NCBI RefSeq assembly: GCF_033547095.1
Contig: NZ_CP137852.1
Span: 1,419,501 to 1,483,500, forward strand
Length of the DNA stretch: 64,000 nucleotides
Direction of reading: 5' to 3'
Source of the DNA: Sediminicoccus rosea
GTDB taxonomy: Bacteria; Pseudomonadota; Alphaproteobacteria; Acetobacterales; Acetobacteraceae
The position numbers were made by a program, and so were the translations under genes. Positions 26,120 to 34,119 of this stretch are shown here, one piece after another; within the stretch, counting starts at the first letter, position 1; each line of letters begins with the position of its first letter. The notes under the pieces were generated by a model. That model was not told where the DNA came from. It ran no database searches and saw only the letters and a program-made list of their open reading frames with translations.

Positions 26120-27512
26120 ACGGGCCTTCACGCCCCGCCAGAACGGGGAGCTTAACGGCTTCCACACAGGCCCGCTTGAGGTCCTGAAGCTGCCCCGGAG
26201 TGACGTAGCGGCTTGTCGTCACGTCTTCCTTCGGTTGCTTGTGTCCAACGACCTCCCGGATGACGAAGAGGGGCTGTCCCGCCGTCGCTGCCCTTGTGAT
26301 GAACCATCGCCGGAAGCTGTGGAAGTTGACCAGCGAACGGCGCTTGCCCTCCGGCTTTTCGTGAACGCCCACCTTCTCCCGGTAGTAGTTGAACCGCTTG
26401 CTTGCGGAGGGGGAGCGTTCGCCGTGCTGGTTCATCTTCAAGCCATCGTCGAAGAGGTAAGCCGTCGCGGGCTTGTCCTTTGATCGGCGGGCGATGATGG
26501 GCACAAGGTCCGGGTGCATCGGCACGTCGCGGGGGACCACGGCCTTGTTCCCCTTAACGCCGGGGGCGCGGATCACGTTGCCCTTGCACATGCCGACCGT
26601 GAGACGCGCAATCTCCTCAATCCGCATCCCCGTGAGCGCCCCAATCCGCATGAAGTCGAGGAGGAAGGTATCCGTGGTTCCCGTCAGAAGGGTCTTCACC
26701 TCCTCATCGGTAAACGCCCGTTCCTTCGCGTCGTCGCCGTCCGCCAGCGGCTTGCGTGGGGCCTGCTTCTCCCACGGGTTATGGGACCCTTCGGCAACGA
26801 CACCCCGCCTCTCCATCCACACCCAATAGCCGGACAGCGCCGCAATGATGGTCCTGATGCGCGTGGCGCTGATGCCCTGCTTCTGAAGGTGCTGAAGGTA
26901 GAGGGCGACGGATCGGCGGCTTACCCTCTCGATGATCACGCCGCTTGCGTCCTTCGTGGACCAGCCTGCGAAGGTCTTCACGATGCTCCGGTAATCGGCA
27001 GCGGTGCGGGAGCGGTAAGCCCCGCGCTGGCCCGGTTCGGCTAGCCAATCTTCGATGTAGGTGGTCGTGAGTGTGGCGCGGCCCATCGCAATGTCCGCGA
27101 AGTCCTCGGCTCGGGCCGGGCCTTGCTCCCGTTCAATCCGATGCCCACGGTCCGCCACCATGTCCAAGACGAGGGTGTCGTCAGGGACCTCCTGAAGCAG
27201 CCCGTTGGGGTCCTCGATCAGCACAGAGGGGACGCCCTTGCCCTCCCGCGCATCCTTCAGCGTCTCCCGCCACCCCATCGCCTCGGCCACAAGCGGGTCC
27301 GTATCGGGCTTCTTGCGGCGGACCCCATCAAGCCATTTGTGCAGTTCCCCCAAGACGGCCCCAAGCCGCGCCTTGGCAACGTGCTTGTCAGACGTGCCGA
27401 GCGTCTTGCGCTTCTTGTTGCAGCCCGCCGCCGCCCTGAGATCAGGGGGGACTTCCAGCACCGCATACCAGCCCTGGCGGCGCTTCTCCATGTAGCCCGT
27501 TATCCTTGCCAC
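26118..27512 (-). CDS. int: tyrosine recombinase / site-specific integrase
   Basis: A 464-residue integrase. An N-terminal arm-binding region (MEKRRQGWYAVLEVP) is followed by a core-binding helical domain (about 150-240) and a catalytic domain with R297 (LTGMRIEEI), H398-x-x-R401 (FHSFRRW), H424 (VVGHK) and nucleophile Y436 (TTSRYVTPG). It would recombine the 18-bp tRNA-Ser core. The start is GTG at 27512, overlapping the first right arm repeat; ATG at 27491 is the alternative. The overlap suggests that integrase binding represses its own gene. It lies at the end away from the intact tRNA. Confidence 0.94.
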   Translation of the reverse strand: MARITGYMEKRRQGWYAVLEVPPDLRAAAGCNKKRKTLGTSDKHVAKARLGAVLGELHKWLDGVRRKKPDTDPLVAEAMGWRETLKDAREGKGVPSVLIEDPNGLLQEVPDDTLVLDMVADRGHRIEREQGPARAEDFADIAMGRATLTTTYIEDWLAEPGQRGAYRSRTAADYRSIVKTFAGWSTKDASGVIIERVSRRSVALYLQHLQKQGISATRIRTIIAALSGYWVWMERRGVVAEGSHNPWEKQAPRKPLADGDDAKERAFTDEEVKTLLTGTTDTFLLDFMRIGALTGMRIEEIARLTVGMCKGNVIRAPGVKGNKAVVPRDVPMHPDLVPIIARRSKDKPATAYLFDDGLKMNQHGERSPSASKRFNYYREKVGVHEKPEGKRRSLVNFHSFRRWFITRAATAGQPLFVIREVVGHKQPKEDVTTSRYVTPGQLQDLKRACVEAVKLPVLAGREGP

Positions 27513-27548
27513 CCCCTCACGATCCCCCTCACGATTTCCCCCTCACGT
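27511..27548 (+). repeat. right arm-type integrase repeats (three copies)
   Basis: ACCCCCTCACGA, TCCCCCTCACGA and, after TT, TCCCCCTCACGT share the core CCCCCTCACG with the two left-end copies and have the same orientation. They cover the integrase start codon and promoter. Confidence 0.68.
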
Positions 27549-27607
27549 TGCCCTTGAAGGTGAGGTTTTGCAAGGGTTCTGCCGTGGTCAGGATCGTAAG
27601 GGGAGGC

Positions 27608-27625
27608 TCCCATCCCCTCCGCCAC
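27608..27625 (+). repeat. attR core: second copy of the 18-bp tRNA-Ser 3' end
   Basis: TCCCATCCCCTCCGCCAC is identical to 19896-19913 and lies about 95 bases upstream of the integrase gene. Beyond it the base composition returns to that of the chromosome. Confidence 0.92.
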
Positions 27626-27782
27626 TTCTCTATGCCCGTCCGCGAACCTGCGACGCATTCCCGCAGACACCGCTTGCTCGTGTCCTGGCGGAAGCCACCC
27701 TCCATCTGACCGCCGCTCGTTGCGGCGACTGGTGGAGCGAGCGCGTCAGGCGCTACGCTTCTGTCCCGTCCGGGGGAACGCC

Positions 27783-29462
27783 ATGCGAAAATTCGTCAAT
27801 GACCCGCGCGCCGCGGCGCGCGAGATGCTCGAGGGGCTTGCGGATCTCTCGCCCGGGCTCGCGCTGATCGCGGAACACGGCATCCTCCTACGGGCGGCCC
27901 TCCCGCCGCCCGCGGCACGGCGCGTTGCGGTCATCTCCGGTGGCGGCTCTGGGCATGAGCCGGCGCATGCGGGCTATGTCGGCCCCGGGCTGCTGACCGC
28001 GGCCGTGGCGGGCGACGTCTTCACCTCGCCCTCCGTGGATCAGGTTCTGGCGGCGATCCGCGCCACGGCCGGTCCCGCCGGGGCGCTGCTGGTGGTGAAG
28101 AACTACACTGGCGATGTGCTGAATTTCGGCCTCGCCGCCGAACTGGCGCGCGCCGAGGGCATCCCGGTCGAGAGCGTGATCATCGGCGATGACGTCGCGC
28201 TGCGCGAGTTGGTGGAGCCCGATCGGCGCCGCGGAATCGCGGGAACCGTGCTTGTTCACAAGGTTGCCGGCGCCGCCGCCGAGGCCGGGTTGCCGCTGGC
28301 CGCAGTCGCAGCCGAGGCTCGCGCCGCCGCGGCGGCGGTCCGCAGCATGGGGATGGCGCTCGGCCCCTGCACCGTGCCCGCCGCGGGCCGGCCGGGCTTC
28401 GAGCTGCCGGATGACATGATGGAGCTCGGCCTCGGCATCCATGGCGAGGCCGGCCTGCGCCGCGTGCCGCGCGCAGCGGCCGATGCCGCGGTCGCCGCCC
28501 TGCTGGAGGCGATCCTGGCCGACCACGCCCTGCCGCCCGGCGGGCGGGTCGCGCTGCTGGTCAACGGCCTTGGCGGGACGCCGCCAATGGAGCTCGCCAT
28601 CCTCGCGCGGGCCGCCCTGGCCGGGCTGCGCGGGGCCGGGCTGGTCGTGGAGCGCGCCTGGTGCGGCGCCTTCCTCACCGCGATCGAGATGCCGGGTTTC
28701 TCGCTCTCGGTCATGGCGCTGGATGCCGCACGTCTGACCCGGCTGGATGCCACGGCCGCGGCGCCGGCCTGGCCGGGTGGCGGGCTCCTGCCGGCGGCGC
28801 GGCAAATCGCCGCCGATCCGTCCCCGCCACCTGCGCCGCCGTCGGGCGCGGCCGATCCGGACCTGCGCGCGGCGGCGCTGGCGGTGGCCGAGGCGCTGGA
28901 TGCGGCCGAGGCGGAGCTGACCGCGCTCGACGCTGCGGGGGGCGATGGTGATCTCGGCCTCTCGCTCGCGCGAGGCGCTGCGGCGATGCGGGCCCTGCCC
29001 GAGGGTGCCTTCGCGGATGCGCCCACCGCGCTCGCGGCGATCGCGGGCGCGCTCCGCCGCGCGATCGCCGGCAGCTCCGGCCCCTTCTACGCCGCGGCGC
29101 TGGTGCGGGCGGCGCGCCACTTGCCGGCACGGCCCACCCCCGCCGAATGGGCGGCCGCCTTCGAGGCCGGCATCGCCGCCCTTGCCGCCTTGGGCGGTGC
29201 CAGGCCCGGCGACCGCACCATGCTCGACGCGCTGCAACCGGCGGCGGAGGCGCTCTCGGCCGCGTTGCGGCAGGGATCCGGCGCGCGGGACGCGCTCGAC
29301 CGCGCCGCCGAGGCGGCCGAGGCGGGCGCGCAGGCGACCGCGGCGATGCACCCGCGGCGCGGCCGCGCGAGCTATCTCGGCGCGCGCGCTCTCGGCACCC
29401 CGGATGCCGGCGCCGTTGCCGTCGCTGTCTGGTTGCGGGGCCTCGCGCGCAGCCTGACATAG
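27783..29462 (+). CDS. dihydroxyacetone kinase, DhaK-DhaL fusion (ATP-dependent type)
   Basis: A 559-residue kinase that phosphorylates dihydroxyacetone (or a related ketose) with ATP. The DhaK domain (about residues 1-330) has ISGGGSGHEPAHAGYVG, VVKNYTGDVLNFGLA and the substrate-histidine segment LGLGIHGEAG. A Pro/Ala linker leads to the DhaL ATP-binding domain with LDAAGGDGDLGLSLARGA and GGARPGDRTMLDAL. I start at ATG 27783 because KFVNDP is the family opening. It is the first chromosomal gene to the right of the island; no PTS subunits are nearby. Confidence 0.92.
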   Translation: MRKFVNDPRAAAREMLEGLADLSPGLALIAEHGILLRAALPPPAARRVAVISGGGSGHEPAHAGYVGPGLLTAAVAGDVFTSPSVDQVLAAIRATAGPAGALLVVKNYTGDVLNFGLAAELARAEGIPVESVIIGDDVALRELVEPDRRRGIAGTVLVHKVAGAAAEAGLPLAAVAAEARAAAAAVRSMGMALGPCTVPAAGRPGFELPDDMMELGLGIHGEAGLRRVPRAAADAAVAALLEAILADHALPPGGRVALLVNGLGGTPPMELAILARAALAGLRGAGLVVERAWCGAFLTAIEMPGFSLSVMALDAARLTRLDATAAAPAWPGGGLLPAARQIAADPSPPPAPPSGAADPDLRAAALAVAEALDAAEAELTALDAAGGDGDLGLSLARGAAAMRALPEGAFADAPTALAAIAGALRRAIAGSSGPFYAAALVRAARHLPARPTPAEWAAAFEAGIAALAALGGARPGDRTMLDALQPAAEALSAALRQGSGARDALDRAAEAAEAGAQATAAMHPRRGRASYLGARALGTPDAGAVAVAVWLRGLARSLT

Positions 29463-29631
29463 GGCAAGGCCCCGCGCCGCTTGTCCCGCAGGCCTTCACG
29501 ATCAGGATGAAGCGACCGGGCGACGCTGTCCTCGCCTCGCGGCGGCATGCGCGCCGGTTGCAGCCGCGCGCCACACGGGCATAGGCTCCTCTCAGGAAGG
29601 CCGGCCCAATCGGCCCCTGGAGGAAGCCCGC

Positions 29632-30588
29632 ATGTCCCTGCCACGCCGCCACGCCATCCTTGCCGCGCCCTTGCTTCTGGCCGCCTCCGGCGCCGCCCGG
29701 GCTGCGCAGCCACCGGTCGGGCGCCAGGTCGCCAGCCTCTACCGCACCAGGATCGGCGATATCGAGGTGACAGCGGTCAGCGACGGCACCATCGCGCTGC
29801 CGCCTGGCGTCTTCGGCGAGGCAAACCTCGCCGAGGCGCGCCGCATCCTGGCCGAGAATTTCCAGCCGACCGAGGGCCCCGTCCCCTGCGCGCTCAACAC
29901 CTTCCTGGTGAATTCCGGTGGCAGGCTCTCCTTGATCGACACCGGCTCGGGCGACGCGCTGGGGCCCACCATGGGGCAGCTTCCCGCCAACCTCGCCGCC
30001 ATGGGCGTCACGCCGGCCATGGTGGACAGCGTGGTGCTGACGCACATGCACCGCGACCATGCGGGCGGGCTGTGCAGCCGCGAGGGTGCCGCGCTCTTCC
30101 CCACCTCGGAACTGGTCATCCCCGAGGTCGAGGCCGCATTCTGGTTCGATGAGAGCAACATCAACCGCGTGCCGCAGGGCTCACGCGGCGGGTTCGCCTA
30201 TGCGAAGCAGGTCGAGGCCGCCTATCGCGGCCGCATCCGCCGCGTGCCGGGCGGGCGTGAGGTGAATCCCGGCATCACCTCGGTGGATGCCTTCGGCCAT
30301 ACGCCGGGCCACACCATCTACCGGATCGCCTCCGGCCCCGCGCAGTTGCTGGTCTTCGGCGACATGGTGCATTTCCCGGCGCTGCAGACCCGCCACCCGG
30401 AATGGGGCATTGCCTTCGACGTGGATGCCGCCGCGGCCGTCGCCACGCGCCGCCGCGTCTTCGACATGGCGGTGGCGGACCGGCTGCTGGTCGCGGGCAT
30501 GCACATGGACTTCCCGGGCTTCGGTCGCATGCGGCGGGACGCCGCGGGCTATCACCTGGTCAGCGCGCCCTGGCGTCCCTTCCTGTAG
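29632..30588 (+). CDS. secreted MBL-fold metallo-hydrolase
   Basis: A 318-residue protein with an N-terminal export signal (MSLPRRHAILAAPLLLAASG, cleavage near AARA-AQ; the RR pair makes Tat export possible). The metallo-beta-lactamase motif THMHRDHAGG gives H138, H140, D142 and H143. Later ligands fall in FGHTPGHTI and VFGDMVH. This group includes AHL-lactonase-like and other ester/lactone hydrolases; the true substrate is unknown. GGAGG sits upstream of the ATG. It is convergent with fhs, eight bases apart. Confidence 0.88.
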   Translation: MSLPRRHAILAAPLLLAASGAARAAQPPVGRQVASLYRTRIGDIEVTAVSDGTIALPPGVFGEANLAEARRILAENFQPTEGPVPCALNTFLVNSGGRLSLIDTGSGDALGPTMGQLPANLAAMGVTPAMVDSVVLTHMHRDHAGGLCSREGAALFPTSELVIPEVEAAFWFDESNINRVPQGSRGGFAYAKQVEAAYRGRIRRVPGGREVNPGITSVDAFGHTPGHTIYRIASGPAQLLVFGDMVHFPALQTRHPEWGIAFDVDAAAAVATRRRVFDMAVADRLLVAGMHMDFPGFGRMRRDAAGYHLVSAPWRPFL

Positions 30589-30595
30589 GGCGGCC

Positions 30596-32269
30596 TTAGA
30601 ACAGGCCCTCGATCCGCCCCTGCTCGTCCAGCCGGATGGTCTCGGCCGCCGGCACGCGGGGCAGGCCCGGCATGGTCATCACATCGCCCGTGATGGCGAC
30701 GACGAAGCCCGCCCCTGCCAGCAGCCGCACGTCGCGCACGGGCAGCACATGGTCCACCGGGGCGCCCATCGCCGTGGGGTCGGCCGAGAAGCTGTATTGC
30801 GTCTTGGCGATGCAGATGGGCGCGGCGCCGAAGCCCATCGCCTCGAAGCGCTTCAGCTTCGCCAGCACCGAATCCGGGATCGCCACGTCGCGCGCGCGGT
30901 AGATCTCGCGCGCGATGGTGCCGATCTTCTCGGCCAGTGGAATCGCGTCGGGGTAGAGCGGCTGGAAGGCCGCCTCCTTCGCGTCCAGCCGGCGCATCAC
31001 GGCATGGGCGAGTTCCACCGTGCCGGCCGCGCCATCCGACCAATGGGTGCAGAGGATGGCCTCGGTGCCGAGTGCGGCCATCGCCTCCTGAACCGCCCGG
31101 ATCTCGGCCTCGGTGTCGGCGGTGAAGCGGTTGAGCGCCACCACGGGCGGCAGGCCGAATTTCTTGATGTTCTCCACATGGCGGGCGAGGTTCGCCACGC
31201 CGCGCTTCACCGCGTCCACATCTTCGCGGCCCAGATCGGCCTTGGCCACGCCGCCATGCATCTTCAGCGCGCGGATGGTGGCGACGATGACGCAGGCATC
31301 GGGCGAGAGGCCGGCGAGGCGGCACTTGATGTCGAGGAATTTCTCCGCGCCCAGGTCGGCGCCGAAGCCCGCTTCGGTGACCACCACATCGGAGAGGTGA
31401 AGGCCCAGCGTCGTCGCCATGACCGAGTTGCAGCCATGCGCGATATTGGCGAAGGGTCCGCCATGCACCAGCGCGGGGGAGCCCGCCAGCGTCTGCACGA
31501 GGTTGGGGGCGAGCGCGTCGCGCAGCAGCACCGCCATGGCGCCATCGGCCTTGAGGTCGGCCGCCGTCACGGGCTTTCCGTCGCGCGTGGAGGCTACGAT
31601 GATCCGCCCCAGGCGGCGTTGCAGATCGGCCAGGTCATGGGCCAGGCAGAAGGCCGCCATCACCTCGCTGGCGACGACGATGTCGAAGCCATCCTCGCGC
31701 GGGAAGCCATTGGCCGTGCCGCCGAGCGAGCCCACAACGCTGCGCAGCGCGCGGTCGTTCATGTCGAGCGCGCGGCGCCAGGTGATGCGGCGCGCATCGA
31801 TGCCCAGCGCGTTGCCCCAGTAGATGTGGTTGTCGATCATCGCGGCCAGCAGGTTGTTGGCCGCCGTGATGGCGTGGAAATCGCCGGTGAAATGGAGGTT
31901 GATGTCCTCCATCGGCACCACCTGCGCATGGCCGCCGCCCGCAGCGCCCCCCTTCACGCCGAAGCAGGGGCCGAGCGAGGGTTCGCGCAGGCAGATCATG
32001 GCGCGCTTGCCGATGTGGTTGAGCGCATCGCCGAGGCCGACCGTGGTGGTCGTCTTGCCCTCGCCCGCCGGCGTCGGGTTGATGCCGGTGACGAGGACCA
32101 GCTTGCCGCGTGGCCGGTCGGCCCGGGCGCTCGCCACGAAATCGAGGCCGATCTTGGCCTTGTACTTGCCGTACGGCTCCAGCGCCGCGTCCGGGATGCC
32201 GGCCTTGGCGGCAATCTCGGCGATGGGGCGCAGCGTGGCGGCGCGGGCGATTTCGAGGTCAATGGACAT
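30596..32269 (-). CDS. fhs: formate--tetrahydrofolate ligase
   Basis: A 557-residue enzyme that makes 10-formyl-THF from formate, THF and ATP, feeding purine and one-carbon metabolism. The N-terminal nucleotide loop is [18 protein letters not shown], followed by the family blocks [21 protein letters not shown] (part of the folate site) and [20 protein letters not shown] near the C-terminus. Length is normal. It is divergent from the TTT binding-protein gene, about 100 bases apart. No other one-carbon genes are adjacent. Confidence 0.97.
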   Translation of the reverse strand: MSIDLEIARAATLRPIAEIAAKAGIPDAALEPYGKYKAKIGLDFVASARADRPRGKLVLVTGINPTPAGEGKTTTTVGLGDALNHIGKRAMICLREPSLGPCFGVKGGAAGGGHAQVVPMEDINLHFTGDFHAITAANNLLAAMIDNHIYWGNALGIDARRITWRRALDMNDRALRSVVGSLGGTANGFPREDGFDIVVASEVMAAFCLAHDLADLQRRLGRIIVASTRDGKPVTAADLKADGAMAVLLRDALAPNLVQTLAGSPALVHGGPFANIAHGCNSVMATTLGLHLSDVVVTEAGFGADLGAEKFLDIKCRLAGLSPDACVIVATIRALKMHGGVAKADLGREDVDAVKRGVANLARHVENIKKFGLPPVVALNRFTADTEAEIRAVQEAMAALGTEAILCTHWSDGAAGTVELAHAVMRRLDAKEAAFQPLYPDAIPLAEKIGTIAREIYRARDVAIPDSVLAKLKRFEAMGFGAAPICIAKTQYSFSADPTAMGAPVDHVLPVRDVRLLAGAGFVVAITGDVMTMPGLPRVPAAETIRLDEQGRIEGLF

Positions 32270-32369
32270 TCATGTTCGCTCCCGTAACGTGGCGGATATG
32301 ACGGCAAGAGGTTGTTTGGACAAGCCGGGCCCATCGCGGCAGGATGCGGCCAAACCGGAGGAACCCCTG

Positions 32370-33344
32370 ATGCTGAACCGTCGCGCCCTGCTCGCCACGC
32401 CCGCGCTCCTGCCCGCCCTCGCCCAGGCGCAGCCCCAGGCCGATTGGCCGCAACGCCCGGTCACGATGATGATCCCCTTCGTGGCGGGCGGCCCGTCCGA
32501 CATCACCGGGCGCGTCATCGCCGCGCGGCTGGGCGGTCTGCTCGGCCAGACCGTGGTGGTGGAGAACCGGCCCGGCGCAAATGGCGCCGTGGCGGCCCAG
32601 GCCATGGCGCGCGCGGCCGCCGATGGCCACACGATCATGACGGGCTCCATCGGCGTCTACGCCATCAACAAGGCGCTGCGCCCCAACCTGCCTTACGACC
32701 CGGTGCGGGATTTCGCGCCGATCACGCTCGCGGTCACCACGCCCAATGTGCTGGTGATCAACCCGCAGCAGGTGCCGGCCACCGACTATGCCGGCGTGCT
32801 GGCCTGGCTGCGGGCCAATGGCGCGCGCGCCTCGTACTCCACCTCCGGCGTCGGCTCGTCGGAGCACCTGACGATGGAACTGTTCAAGCTGCGCACGAAT
32901 TCGGAGGCGACGCATATCCCCTACCAGGGCGGAGCCGCGGCCGCGACGGCGCTGCTGGCCGGCGATGTGCAACTCACCTTCCAGAATCTCGGGACGGTCG
33001 CGCCGCATATCGCGGCCGGGCGGCTGCGCGCCGTGATGGTGACCAGCGCCGCGCGCAACGCAACCATCCCCGCCGTGCCGACGGCGGGCGAGGTGGGGCT
33101 CTCGGATTTCGTCGTCACCTCCTGGCAGGCGGTGATGGCGCCCGCCGGCGTGCCGGCGCCGATCCTGGCGCGGCTGGAGGCCACCTGCATCGAGAGCCTG
33201 CAGCACCCGGAAAGCCGCCAGCGGCTGAATCAGATCGGCTTCGACGTCGTCGCCTCCAGCGCCGCCGATTTCCGCCGCTTCCAGGAGGCCGAGGTGGCCC
33301 GCTGGCGCACCGTGGTGGAGCGCGCGCAGATCCGGGCGGAATAG
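32370..33344 (+). CDS. tripartite tricarboxylate transporter substrate-binding protein (TctC/Bug family)
   Basis: A 324-residue periplasmic binding protein. The signal peptide MLNRRALLATPALLPALAQA is followed by WPQRPVTMMIPFVAGGPSDI, the family opening after cleavage. Bug motifs for carboxylate binding are visible as VVVENRPGANGAVAAQAMA and THIPYQGGAAAATALLAG. It would deliver an unknown carboxylate to a membrane permease, but no TctAB genes are near, which is usual for orphan Bug proteins. The start is ATG at 32370 after GGAGGAACCCC. The stop is four bases before the lyase-like gene. Confidence 0.92.
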   Translation: MLNRRALLATPALLPALAQAQPQADWPQRPVTMMIPFVAGGPSDITGRVIAARLGGLLGQTVVVENRPGANGAVAAQAMARAAADGHTIMTGSIGVYAINKALRPNLPYDPVRDFAPITLAVTTPNVLVINPQQVPATDYAGVLAWLRANGARASYSTSGVGSSEHLTMELFKLRTNSEATHIPYQGGAAAATALLAGDVQLTFQNLGTVAPHIAAGRLRAVMVTSAARNATIPAVPTAGEVGLSDFVVTSWQAVMAPAGVPAPILARLEATCIESLQHPESRQRLNQIGFDVVASSAADFRRFQEAEVARWRTVVERAQIRAE

Positions 33345-33348
33345 GCCG

Positions 33349-34119
33349 GTGCGGCGGCTGGCGGGCCTGCTGATCCTCGCCGCCGGCCCGGCCCTGGCGC
33401 AGCCCTGCGAGGGGCGCTACCCGGTCGCCACGCCGCTGCCGGCGGAACTGCGCGAGGCCGGGCTCCGGAATTTCTGGGGGCGGGAGAACATCGCGCCCCT
33501 GCCGGGCGAGCCAGGCGCCTTCCGCATCCGCTACCCGGCCGGCTCGATCAATCCGGGCAACGCCACGGCGCCGGTCGGCGGGGCCGGCTTCTCCTGGACG
33601 CCCGGTGCGCCCGCCGAGGCACGCTGCCTCAGCTATCGCGTGCGCTTCAGCGAGGGCTTCGATTTCGCGCTGGGCGGCAAGCTGCCTGGCCTTGCGGGGG
33701 GGGAGGCGCCGCGCGGCTGCAACCCTGCGGATCTCTCCCGCGGCTTCTCCGCGCGCCTGATGTGGCGCGCGCGGGGCGAAGGGGAGCTCTACCTCTACGC
33801 GCCCGACCGGGCGGCGCGCTGTGGCGAGAGCATCGGCCGCGGCAGCTTTCGCCTCGCCCCCATGCAATGGGCCGAGATCCAGCAGGAGGTCATCGTCAAC
33901 CGCCCTGGCGCGGCGGATGGCGTGATCCGCCTCTGGGTGAACGGGCGGCGCGTGCTGGAGCGGCGGGATCTGGTGCTGCGCGAGAATGGCTCGATCCGCG
34001 TGAACGGCCTGCTCTTCGCGACCTTCTTTGGCGGCAGCGACCCACGCTGGGCCTCGCCCCGCGAGCAATGGGCCGACTTCGCCGCCGTTACCCTCTGGGA
34101 CGCGGCCCAGGCGCGCTGA
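33349..34119 (+). CDS. secreted polysaccharide-lyase-like protein (PL14-type jelly roll)
   Basis: A 256-residue exported protein (signal MRRLAGLLILAAGPALA; GTG start at 33349). The mature part resembles the alginate-lyase/PL14-type beta-jelly-roll. It has LSYRVRFSEGFDFALGGKLPG (the strand-forming K/G block) and repeated short strands, then QQEVIVNRPGAADGVIRLWV and GLLFATFFGGSDPRWA. The family cleaves uronate polymers; substrate is inferred from the fold and from the next genes. It follows the TTT protein but faces the GT2 synthase. Their 3' ends overlap by 32 bp (34088-34119), so expression of one may affect the other. Confidence 0.7.
   Translation: MRRLAGLLILAAGPALAQPCEGRYPVATPLPAELREAGLRNFWGRENIAPLPGEPGAFRIRYPAGSINPGNATAPVGGAGFSWTPGAPAEARCLSYRVRFSEGFDFALGGKLPGLAGGEAPRGCNPADLSRGFSARLMWRARGEGELYLYAPDRAARCGESIGRGSFRLAPMQWAEIQQEVIVNRPGAADGVIRLWVNGRRVLERRDLVLRENGSIRVNGLLFATFFGGSDPRWASPREQWADFAAVTLWDAAQAR

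Larger units (their letters stand above)
19914..27625. mobile_element. 7.7-kb integrative element in tRNA-Ser(GCT)
   Basis: The element is bounded by the 18-bp direct repeat. Cargo from left to right: left arm repeats, an unknown leftward gene, a 23-bp direct repeat pair, a small unknown gene, an IS3-family element, a serine recombinase, a decayed recombinase fragment, a 70-residue unknown gene, a candidate Abi-alpha gene and the tyrosine integrase with its right arm repeats. Base composition is visibly less GC-rich than the flanks, and non-coding DNA is abundant. No replication, capsid or conjugation gene is seen, so this is a small genomic island or a decayed prophage/satellite rather than a full phage. 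Confidence 0.88.

Noticed and set aside
32370-33344. Possible link between the TTT binding protein and the polymer locus
   Set aside because: Only four bases separate it from the lyase-like gene, but Bug proteins bind small carboxylates and are scattered widely in such genomes; co-transcription is possible but a joint role is not supported.
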